From assembly GCA_038154685.1 (NCBI GenBank), contig JAYPYW010000007.1, positions 11,904 through 75,903 of the forward strand: a stretch of 64,000 nucleotides of DNA, written 5' to 3'. The translations under genes and the position numbers were made by a program. Position 1 is the first letter of the stretch. Every line of letters begins with the position of its first letter. Of the stretch, positions 50,543-58,479 are shown piece by piece. Under the pieces are notes generated by a model. The model was not told the origin of the DNA. It did no database searches and saw nothing but the letters and a program-made list of their open reading frames with translations. This DNA comes from GCA-002722245 sp038154685 (GTDB lineage Bacteria; Bacteroidota; Bacteroidia; Flavobacteriales_C; GCA-002722245).

Positions 50543-51637
50543 TTAACTTAAGAAATTATTAATAACCTCTACAATTCTGTCTGTAGCATTACCGTCCCAT
50601 TTTTCTGGGATTTCTCCCTTTTTGTAGCTTCCAGAAGCTATTTGACTAACATAATCCAAAATTTGATTTTGGTCTAATGGTAAAAGTGTATTAGATCCAA
50701 TGTCATTTGTTACAGGCCTTTCTGTGTTAGGGCGTATTGTTAAACAAGGAACCTGCATATATGTTGTTTCTTCTTGTATTCCTCCACTATCTGTAATAAC
50801 TCCAAGAGAGTTATTTATAAGCTGCATAAAATCAATATAACCTACAGGTTCGGTAATGATGATATTACTGTCTTGTACGTCATCCCAAAGGTTATTTTTA
50901 ATCAAGTTGTTTTTTGTTCGAGGGTGAACAGGAAAAACAACTTGGTTAGAAGCCGCTATACCCTTAATGGTACCTACAAGCTCTTTTAGTTTGGCTGGCT
51001 CATCAACATTTCCAGGTCTGTGAAAAGTGAAAACGAAATATGATTTTGGATTAACACCGATTTCGTTTAATACTTCAGATTTTTCGAAAACTGGTTTAAA
51101 TTGAACCAAAGAATCAATCATTGTGTTTCCAACGAAATGGACGTTACCTTTATCTTTGTTTTCTTCCTTAAGGTTTTTCACCCCCGATGGTTCGGTAACA
51201 AAAAACAAATCTGCCAATTCATCAATAAGTAATCTATTAATTTCCTCAGGCATTGTTCTGTCAAAACTTCTTAAACCAGCCTCTATATGTCCCACTGGAT
51301 AGCCTAATCGTGATGCTGCAACTCCACATGCCATAGATGAATTAACATCTCCAGGTACAAGGACTAAGTCAGGATTAAGATCATTTACATATTCTTCAAA
51401 TTTCACCATCATCTCAGCGATTTTTCCAATAGCTGATTCAGCTTCTAATTTGAATAATTTATCGGGCTTTGGAATGCCTAATTGTTCAAAGAAAATCTCA
51501 CTCATTTTATAATCGTAGTGTTGCCCAGCGTGAAGAATCTTTAAGTCAAGATTAGGATACTTCTCAAAACACTTTTTGAATTTAGTGATTTTGATCAGGT
51601 TGGGTCTTGTACCTACAACAACTAAGACTTTTTTCAT
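50543..51637 (-). CDS. wecB: UDP-N-acetylglucosamine 2-epimerase (non-hydrolysing; WecB/WbpI-like)
   Basis: A protein of about 364 residues with the WecB pattern: VVVGTRPNLIKI, LKILHAGQHYDYKMSEIFFEQLGI, LVPGDVNSSMACGVAASRLGYPVGHIEAGLRSFDRTMPEEINRLLIDELADLFF, and then ITDSGGIQEETTYMQVPCLTIRPNTERPVT. It interconverts UDP-GlcNAc or a 2,3-diacetamido derivative with the manno form. The second option fits its place at the head of the wbpG/hisH/hisF set, as with WbpI in Pseudomonas. I start at the ATG at 51637 (MKKVLVVVGTRP) because the upstream ten residues are outside the family. Confidence 0.93.
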   Translation of the reverse strand: MKKVLVVVGTRPNLIKITKFKKCFEKYPNLDLKILHAGQHYDYKMSEIFFEQLGIPKPDKLFKLEAESAIGKIAEMMVKFEEYVNDLNPDLVLVPGDVNSSMACGVAASRLGYPVGHIEAGLRSFDRTMPEEINRLLIDELADLFFVTEPSGVKNLKEENKDKGNVHFVGNTMIDSLVQFKPVFEKSEVLNEIGVNPKSYFVFTFHRPGNVDEPAKLKELVGTIKGIAASNQVVFPVHPRTKNNLIKNNLWDDVQDSNIIITEPVGYIDFMQLINNSLGVITDSGGIQEETTYMQVPCLTIRPNTERPVTNDIGSNTLLPLDQNQILDYVSQIASGSYKKGEIPEKWDGNATDRIVEVINNFLS

Positions 51638-51655
51638 GGAATGAAATTTTATTAG

Positions 51656-51663
51656 CAAATCTA
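51656..51663 (-). promoter_or_regulatory. Bacteroidota -7 promoter element for the wecB operon
   Basis: The minus strand reads TAGATTTG, matching TAnnTTTG, 18 bases before the wecB ATG. It faces away from the asnB promoter box at 51710. Confidence 0.5.
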
Positions 51664-51709
51664 ACAACTAGGGGGCGAAAATCAAGATTATATTTTCATT
51701 AATTTCAAT

Positions 51710-51717
51710 TACTTTTG
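51710..51717 (+). promoter_or_regulatory. Bacteroidota -7 promoter element next to the asnB start
   Basis: TACTTTTG matches TAnnTTTG and ends 4 bases before the asnB ATG at 51722, so the messenger is expected to be leaderless or to have a leader of only a few bases. Confidence 0.55.
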
Positions 51718-51721
51718 CCCT

Positions 51722-53551
51722 ATGTGTGGAATAAATGGGTTGCTAGCTAAAACTCCAGGTGATTACAATACTTTGGTTAGCAGAATGAATGCTTCAATTG
51801 CTCACCGTGGTCCTGATGCTACAGGAGTGAAACCAATTATTAATGGCTGTTTAGGGCATGTTCGTTTATCCATTATCGACCTTTCACAAGAGGCTAATCA
51901 ACCTTTTTATGATGAAACAAATACCCTAATTTATAATGGGGAAGTGTATAATTTCGAAGAGTTAGCTAAGAAATATAAATTTCAATGCAGAACCACTTCG
52001 GATACAGAGGTGATTTTTAAAGGTTTAAAATTAAAAGGGCCCGAATTCTTAAAGGAATTGAATGGAATGTTTTCTTTGGCTTTTTGGAATCATGAAACCG
52101 AGGAGGTTATTATAGCAAGAGATCGATTGGGAATTAAGCCTTTGTACTTTTTTAATGATGGAGAAAGGATAGCTTTTTCTTCAGAGTTAAAAGGTTTAAA
52201 GTCGATAAAAGAAGAGTTGGGAGGTTTTACAATAAATCACCAAGCAATAAATACTTTTCTTCACTTAGGTTATATTCCAAAGCCACTTACAATATTTAAC
52301 GAGATTGAAAAGTTTCCTCCTGGTCATTACGGATTGATAAAAGAAGGAAGTGTCAAAATAGAAAAGTTTTGGTCGCCTAATGATCATATTACTGCAGAGG
52401 TGACTTCTGATACAAATAAAGCTAAATCAGAATTAAAAGAATTATTAGCTTCTTCTATTAACTATCGATTAAAGAGTGATGTTCCATTTGGTACATTTTT
52501 AAGTGGAGGTATAGATAGCTCAACTGTTTCCGCAATTGCTCAAGATGTTTCTCCGCAGAATATCAAAACATTTAGCATAGGTTTTAATAATCCTAAGTTT
52601 AATGAGGCGGGGTTTGCTAAGCAGGTTGCAGGTCATATTGGAAGTGATCACCATGAATTTATGGTGACCGAGGATTATGCTAAAGAGTTAGTGGGTGATA
52701 TCGTTAAATATTACGATGAACCTTTTGGAGATAGTTCAGCAATTCCAACAATGTTGGTTTCTCGAATGGCAAGAAAGGAAGTAACAATGACTTTATCTGG
52801 TGATGGGGGAGATGAACTATTTCATGGCTATGGTTTTTACAACTGGGCCAATAGGTTATCGAAACCTGTAATTAAGGCTGGACGGAAATTCATAGGTAAA
52901 GGCCTTAAATTTGGAGATAATAGGATGAAACGAGCGTCCAATTTGTTTGATTATCCAAACGGACAACTTAAATCTCATATTTTTTCTCAGGAACAATACT
53001 ATTTTACTCAGTCGGAAATTGATAAGTTACTTATTAATAACGCTATTTATCCTGGCTTTATGGATGAAGAGCCAAAGTTAGCTAGAGCACTTTCTCCAAA
53101 AGAGTCTCAAAGTCTTTTTGATATTAATTATTATTTAAGAGATGATCTTTTAACTAAGGTGGATATTGCCTCTATGAGGTATTCTTTAGAAACAAGAGTT
53201 CCTATTCTTGATCATAGAATTGTCGAATTTGCCCTGAATTTAGACGAAGGATTAAAAATTAAAAACGGTGAGCAAAAGTATTTGTTAAAGCAAGTGCTTT
53301 ATGATTATGTGCCTAAAGAAATATTTGATCGACCTAAAAGAGGTTTTAGTGTACCATTGCAAAAATGGTTGGAAACCGATCTTAAATACCTGGTTGATAA
53401 TAATCTTAGCAAGGAAAATATAGAGTCTTCGGGATTAGTTAATTATCTTGAAGTGGAAAAACTGTTGGAGAGATTCAAAAATGGAGAAGGATATCTTTTT
53501 ACGCGAATTTGGGCTCTAATTGTTTTACATGAATGGTATAGCGCTAACTAA
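51722..53551 (+). CDS. asnB: asparagine synthase (glutamine-hydrolysing)-family amidotransferase (second copy)
   Basis: A 609-residue amidotransferase with the nucleophile C2 (MCGINGLLA), IAHRGPDATG, LGHVRLSIIDLS and YNGEVYNFEEL in the glutaminase domain, and LSGGIDSSTVSAIAQ and LSGDGGDELFHGY in the synthetase domain. It is similar in plan to the copy at 38331 but differs throughout, so it is not a recent duplicate. It lies at the outer edge of the glycan locus. Its stop codon is directly followed by the ATG of the M1 peptidase gene. It may make asparagine or amidate a glycan carboxylate. Confidence 0.94.
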   Translation: MCGINGLLAKTPGDYNTLVSRMNASIAHRGPDATGVKPIINGCLGHVRLSIIDLSQEANQPFYDETNTLIYNGEVYNFEELAKKYKFQCRTTSDTEVIFKGLKLKGPEFLKELNGMFSLAFWNHETEEVIIARDRLGIKPLYFFNDGERIAFSSELKGLKSIKEELGGFTINHQAINTFLHLGYIPKPLTIFNEIEKFPPGHYGLIKEGSVKIEKFWSPNDHITAEVTSDTNKAKSELKELLASSINYRLKSDVPFGTFLSGGIDSSTVSAIAQDVSPQNIKTFSIGFNNPKFNEAGFAKQVAGHIGSDHHEFMVTEDYAKELVGDIVKYYDEPFGDSSAIPTMLVSRMARKEVTMTLSGDGGDELFHGYGFYNWANRLSKPVIKAGRKFIGKGLKFGDNRMKRASNLFDYPNGQLKSHIFSQEQYYFTQSEIDKLLINNAIYPGFMDEEPKLARALSPKESQSLFDINYYLRDDLLTKVDIASMRYSLETRVPILDHRIVEFALNLDEGLKIKNGEQKYLLKQVLYDYVPKEIFDRPKRGFSVPLQKWLETDLKYLVDNNLSKENIESSGLVNYLEVEKLLERFKNGEGYLFTRIWALIVLHEWYSAN

Positions 53552-56500
53552 ATGAGATTAATTTTTTGTTTCATACTACTTTTAAATTTTACGGCTGAAT
53601 CCCAAAGCTCTATGTTTTGGAAAAATAGGAAGCCTTTTGCGGATTACTGGCAGCAAGATGTAAACTACACAATTAAGGCCAAGATCGATGAAAGAAAATT
53701 AACTATTGATGGTGATTTAGAATTAGTTTACACCAATAATTCGCCAGACAGCTTAAAAGAAGTTTACTTTCATTTATACCAAAATGCATTTCAAAAGGAA
53801 TCTTATTACCATGATTTACAGGTGGCTAACGGCAGAAATCCTCGATATGGTTTGTATGAAAAAAATGGATTAGGAACTGCCATCGATTCGCTTTCATCAA
53901 CCAAAGGAGTAGATACTTTAATTTTCGATAATACTATTTTAAAAGTTGTGCTTAAAAAGGTAATTCTCCCGCATGAATCGGTGAAGTTTAAAATAGATTT
54001 CAAAACATATTGGGGAAGCGGTAGTTCCAGAAGAAGGATGAAAGCCTATTATGTTGAAGGAAGAAACGTTCACTTTAATGGGGTTCATTGGTATCCAAGA
54101 ATGGCCGTTTATGATAGAAAGTTCGGATGGAATACGAATCAGCACCTAGATAAAGAGTTTTATGGAGACTTTGGAGTTTTTAATGTTGAGTTAGATTTTG
54201 CCAATGATTACATTGTTGAAGCAACTGGAAAACTTACCAATAGCTCGGAAGTTCTTCCGCAAGCATTGAAAGAGCAATTACATATTTCAAATTATTTCCA
54301 CCGTAAAAAAGGAGGTCCTGGAGATACTTTATCAGTTCCAGTTAAAAGGATCAAAAACAAAAGAAAGGTATGGAAGTACTATGCAGAAAATGTGCACGAT
54401 TTTGCTTTTACTGCTGATCCAACTTACAGAATAGATGAAAAATTCTGGAACGGGAAGAAAACTGTTGCTGTAGTAGAGGAGAGACATTGTACGCAATGGA
54501 AAACAGCAGCGCAATTTGCAATGGATGTCATTAAAGTATACTCTGAGGACTTTGGGATGTATGAATATCCTAAAATGGTTGTGGCCGATGCAAAAGATGG
54601 AATGGAATATCCAATGTTAACGCTAGATCAAGGAAAGGATCCTTATTATAAAGGACTTTTTGCCCATGAAATTGCGCATAACTGGTTTTATGGAATGCTT
54701 GGATCAAATGAAACTTATAGAGCGTTTATGGACGAAGGGTTTACTCAATTTTTAACTGTTTGGTCCCTGGAAAAAATCGATGGAGAAGTCTATTCACCAT
54801 ATAATCAAAAAGGGAATAGTTGGTACCATAACAAGTTTAAAAGCGGTCCTAAATCAAGGGATTTAAGAGCATACTTTGGGTATTTGAGATCTGCCGTTAA
54901 AAGAGAAGATCCGCCTCTAAATACGCATTCATCTGATTTCAATGGAGGATCTGTAAGACATGGAGGTGGTTACGGACAAGTTTATACCAAAACTGCAGTA
55001 ATGCTTTATAACCTTCAATACACACTTGGTGATTCTCTGTTTTTAGCTGCCATGAAAAATTATGTTAACCAATGGAAATTTAAACATCCATACCCAGAGG
55101 ATTTCAGGTCGAGTATGACTAGTTATACAAAGGCCGATTTAAACTGGTTTTTCGATCAATGGTTAGAGACCTCAAAGGTGATCGATTATAAAGTTGGGAA
55201 AATCAAAAAGCTTGGTAATGACACTTTCGAAATTACTTTTAAAAGGCAAGGCGAGATGCAAATGCCTATTGATTTCAGAGTTACTAATAACTATGATTCC
55301 GTTATCGATTTTCATATTCCTAATACATGGTTTGTTAAGCAAACAAATGCAAAAGTTCTTCCTAAATGGTATGGTTGGGGAGTTTTAAAAGATACCTATA
55401 AAGCTAAAGTTTACATTCCTGGAGGTATTTTTAGAGTGGATATAGATCCGTCTAAAAGGTTAGCAGATGTTAATCCGTTGAATAACTCAAACATTTTTGA
55501 TTTCGAGGTAAAATACGACGCACAACTGAATACTTTTCCAAACAGGGAGAAATATGTTTTCGAGATTAAACCTGACTTTTGGTGGAATAAATTCGATGGA
55601 ATAAAAGTAGGTGCAAACCTAAAAGGGAGTTATTTAAGAACAAGGCATCTAGTTGATTTTAAGCTATGGATGAATACAGGGATAACTCAAGGTGAGTTTG
55701 AAGAAGGAGTTTCGTTTAATAAGTACGATGATATTTCCTATGATCTTAATTATGAAGATTACTTAGTAAATGTTTCGAAAAACGTTAGAGTAAAAAGTAG
55801 ATTGGCCCTTACAGGAGGTGTCCATAAAATGCAACTTGGTTTGTATAAATCTTCAAAGAATAAGAAACACAAATTTGGTCTTTATTCGAAGTCTCTGTTC
55901 CGAAGTAGTGCCCACCAAATCAACTACGCTTTATATCCTGAAGCATGGAACTTAAGAAAGGCTAATAATACTATTAACTTTTACTACGAGCATCCTTACA
56001 AGTTTTTTGGAGGAGGAGGGAGTTATAAACTTCATTACAGATCGAGTGCGTTTTTCAGTTATTACAATTACGATGTTTTTTCCTTTGAGAATAAATTCAA
56101 GCGCAGGTTAGATCGGTTTATTCTAAAAACAAGAAGCTTCTTACAGGCTGGAGTAGGGGTGAATTGGGCGCCAGAATCGATGCTATATTTAGCAGGAGCA
56201 AATCCCGAAAAATTAATTGATAATAAGTTTACACAGGCAGAAGGGATATTCTCTCAAAACCAAACCCAATTCGGTGAAAATATAAATGTTTTTCATGCGG
56301 GTGGGGGATTAAATGTTAGAGGGTATGCTGGTTACTTAGCGCCAGAAATTATTGATGGAGAGGTGGTTTCTACTTACAGGGGTACAAGTGGCGCTTCAGT
56401 AAATTTAGAATTAGAGTTTGATAATTACTTAGGGATTAATGAAAATAAAAAGGTGAAAAAATGGATTGATTTTAAAACTTATGGATTCTGTGATTTAGGA

Positions 56501-56719
56501 TTGATAAATATTACATCAAAAGGAGATTTCGACTTTGCCGATCCGCGCATTTCATCAGGATTGGGTACTGCTATTAAGATTAAAAAGTTTTATCACCTTC
56601 AAACTGCTAAACCTGTTACCATAAGGTTTGATTTTCCGTTACTTTTAAATAGTACACCAAACGTCGCTCCAGATTATGCAGCCTTTAGATGGATTGTTGG
56701 TGTAAATCGTGCTTTTTAA
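53552..56719 (+). CDS. M1 metallopeptidase fused to an Omp85/BamA-like C-terminal barrel
   Basis: A 1055-residue exported protein. After a signal peptide (about 1-18) comes an M1-type peptidase. It has the zinc motif HEIAH (372-376), the third ligand E395 in MDEGF exactly 18 residues later, and DGMEYPM in the place of the usual GxMEN exopeptidase motif. The peptidase part runs to about 640. The remaining ~400 residues are rich in aromatic beta-strands and contain GGGLNVRGYAGY (VRGY at 922-925), echoing the conserved VRGF/Y loop of BamA/TamA barrels. They end with GLGTAIKI, TIRFDFPLLLN and a C-terminal phenylalanine, as in Omp85 barrels. I infer a peptidase tethered to the outer membrane by its own barrel. 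No POTRA domain is evident. Confidence 0.85.
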   Translation: MRLIFCFILLLNFTAESQSSMFWKNRKPFADYWQQDVNYTIKAKIDERKLTIDGDLELVYTNNSPDSLKEVYFHLYQNAFQKESYYHDLQVANGRNPRYGLYEKNGLGTAIDSLSSTKGVDTLIFDNTILKVVLKKVILPHESVKFKIDFKTYWGSGSSRRRMKAYYVEGRNVHFNGVHWYPRMAVYDRKFGWNTNQHLDKEFYGDFGVFNVELDFANDYIVEATGKLTNSSEVLPQALKEQLHISNYFHRKKGGPGDTLSVPVKRIKNKRKVWKYYAENVHDFAFTADPTYRIDEKFWNGKKTVAVVEERHCTQWKTAAQFAMDVIKVYSEDFGMYEYPKMVVADAKDGMEYPMLTLDQGKDPYYKGLFAHEIAHNWFYGMLGSNETYRAFMDEGFTQFLTVWSLEKIDGEVYSPYNQKGNSWYHNKFKSGPKSRDLRAYFGYLRSAVKREDPPLNTHSSDFNGGSVRHGGGYGQVYTKTAVMLYNLQYTLGDSLFLAAMKNYVNQWKFKHPYPEDFRSSMTSYTKADLNWFFDQWLETSKVIDYKVGKIKKLGNDTFEITFKRQGEMQMPIDFRVTNNYDSVIDFHIPNTWFVKQTNAKVLPKWYGWGVLKDTYKAKVYIPGGIFRVDIDPSKRLADVNPLNNSNIFDFEVKYDAQLNTFPNREKYVFEIKPDFWWNKFDGIKVGANLKGSYLRTRHLVDFKLWMNTGITQGEFEEGVSFNKYDDISYDLNYEDYLVNVSKNVRVKSRLALTGGVHKMQLGLYKSSKNKKHKFGLYSKSLFRSSAHQINYALYPEAWNLRKANNTINFYYEHPYKFFGGGGSYKLHYRSSAFFSYYNYDVFSFENKFKRRLDRFILKTRSFLQAGVGVNWAPESMLYLAGANPEKLIDNKFTQAEGIFSQNQTQFGENINVFHAGGGLNVRGYAGYLAPEIIDGEVVSTYRGTSGASVNLELEFDNYLGINENKKVKKWIDFKTYGFCDLGLINITSKGDFDFADPRISSGLGTAIKIKKFYHLQTAKPVTIRFDFPLLLNSTPNVAPDYAAFRWIVGVNRAF

Positions 56720-58386
56720 GATAATTCTTTACTCCAATTAGCTACAGAAACTTTCGGGAAAAATGTTTTGGAAGATTCTTTAATACTAATCTCCTTTACT
56801 AAACCGTTTTTAATAACTGTCAACTTTAAAGTTCCTTTATAGTAATTTGCCCATTCATCTGCATTACTTCCTTTTGTTTTAATTTCATTTACCGCAATGA
56901 TTTCATCACCAGGGTTTAATCCAATTTTATGAGCTGGGGAGCTAGGAGCAATGAATTGAACTTTAGCTGTTCCTTTTTGTAAATACAATCCATAATGTGC
57001 CGCTAAAAACTTAGGGTTGTTTTCCTTTTTTAGGTTAATCCCAAATTTGGATAGGCTAGTTTTTAAAACTTTGAAATAATTGCCTTTTGATTCAAAAAGA
57101 GTTCTAAGATCCTTAGTTTTTTTGCCAAGGTACTTTTCAATTTCATCGAAATAGGCAGTTTCCGAAATCCCAATATTTTGCATAGCGTAATTATTGAAAA
57201 GGGAATTTAAAACATTGTCCAATGAGAATTTGTTTTCGGATTTAAGCCTAATCTGAAGATCGGTTATAAGTGCTAGTAAACTACCTTCTGTATAAATAGA
57301 TCCTTTTCTGTTAGGGATTCCTCTAACATATCCGTCTAACCAAGTGTCAAAAGATGATTCTGCTACAGAAAGGTTTTCAACTCCATAATTAAAAAAATGC
57401 CTGTCTAGGGTTTTATTAATTTGTTTGATGTATTGGGTCTCGTCAAAAACTTTACTTCTTAACAACATGCTATCACCATAAAATGTAGTGACTCCCTCCG
57501 TTAAGTAACCCATTTTCGTGTAATTCTCTTTTGTGAAATCATACGGAACCATGTCGGCAGGGCGAATTGATTTTACATTCCATGCATGAAATAATTCATG
57601 AGAAGAAACACCTAAAAATTCTTCGTAGTTTTCTCCTTCAAAAACCGAGTAACCAGGACCGAAAGAGATAACTGTATTCTTTAAATGTTCAACACCATGA
57701 TAAGCCTGGTAAGGAAGAATTTGATAAAAGAAATGATATTCTTCAAAGGGAAAGCTTCCAAAGATCTTTAATTGAGTTTTAGTGAAAGCTTTAAAGTCTT
57801 GGATGACCTTCTTCCATGGAGGTCTACATTCACCTTGAAACCAAATATTAAATTTAGTTCCTTGAACTTCGTAGGAATTATGCTGTAAAGAGTCACTTAA
57901 AATAAAGGGTGAATCTGCTAATTCGTCAAAATTCTCAGCAACGTAATGATCTCCAATTTTTTGTAAACTAATCGCTGTCTTTTTATGATTGATATTGTTA
58001 AAAAACAAACGGATTGGTTCGTTTTCCCTTCCTTCAACATACAAACAACAATTAACAGGGTTTACATAAATTTGATTCTCATCAACCCATGTTGAGCCAG
58101 CATTTAATTCATTAGCGTAGTAATTGTAAATTACTGTGAATTTCTTTGTTTTCCCGGTATAAACCTTCCATTTGTCCTTACTGACTTTCTCGAAATCAAG
58201 CGGTTTATTATTCAGTGTTTTAACCTCAAAATTTTGAATATTCTTAGCAAAATTTCCTAATTCGTATCGTCCAGGACGCCATGCTGGTAATTGGACAAAT
58301 ACTTCAGAGTCTTTGTTGTTTTCAATTGTGAATTCAATATCTAGGAACTTACTTCCTCTATTGTTAGACTTAAAAGAATATATCAT
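56716..58386 (-). CDS. M61-family metallopeptidase with PDZ domain
   Basis: A 556-residue protein of the M61 (glycyl aminopeptidase) family. The zinc motif and following signature are SSHELFHAWNVKSIRPADM (HExxHxWN, about residue 263), then YLTEGVTTFYGD with the third ligand. A C-terminal PDZ domain contains SPAHKIGLNPGDEIIAVNEIK. No clear signal peptide is seen at the chosen start, so it may be cytoplasmic, or the true start may lie upstream. It converges on the M1 gene and the two stop codons overlap by four bases, so two metallopeptidases meet tail to tail. Confidence 0.92.
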   Translation of the reverse strand: MIYSFKSNNRGSKFLDIEFTIENNKDSEVFVQLPAWRPGRYELGNFAKNIQNFEVKTLNNKPLDFEKVSKDKWKVYTGKTKKFTVIYNYYANELNAGSTWVDENQIYVNPVNCCLYVEGRENEPIRLFFNNINHKKTAISLQKIGDHYVAENFDELADSPFILSDSLQHNSYEVQGTKFNIWFQGECRPPWKKVIQDFKAFTKTQLKIFGSFPFEEYHFFYQILPYQAYHGVEHLKNTVISFGPGYSVFEGENYEEFLGVSSHELFHAWNVKSIRPADMVPYDFTKENYTKMGYLTEGVTTFYGDSMLLRSKVFDETQYIKQINKTLDRHFFNYGVENLSVAESSFDTWLDGYVRGIPNRKGSIYTEGSLLALITDLQIRLKSENKFSLDNVLNSLFNNYAMQNIGISETAYFDEIEKYLGKKTKDLRTLFESKGNYFKVLKTSLSKFGINLKKENNPKFLAAHYGLYLQKGTAKVQFIAPSSPAHKIGLNPGDEIIAVNEIKTKGSNADEWANYYKGTLKLTVIKNGLVKEISIKESSKTFFPKVSVANWSKELS

Positions 58387-58441
58387 TAAAATTGATTTAA
58401 AAATCGAGCTACCTAAAGCTAATAAATTGCTTTAAGTTTCG

Positions 58442-58449
58442 TATCTTTG
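58442..58449 (+). promoter_or_regulatory. Bacteroidota -7 promoter element for lpd
   Basis: TATCTTTG matches TAnnTTTG, 30 bases before the lpd ATG, in the 93-base region between diverging genes. Confidence 0.55.
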
Positions 58450-58479
58450 CGCAGTATTTTTCACTAAAAAATTAGTAAT

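Noticed and set aside
38331..53551. The two AsnB genes as a recent tandem duplication
   Set aside because: They differ throughout in sequence and length (619 and 609 residues), lie on opposite strands and have different neighbours, so they are old paralogues or separate acquisitions.
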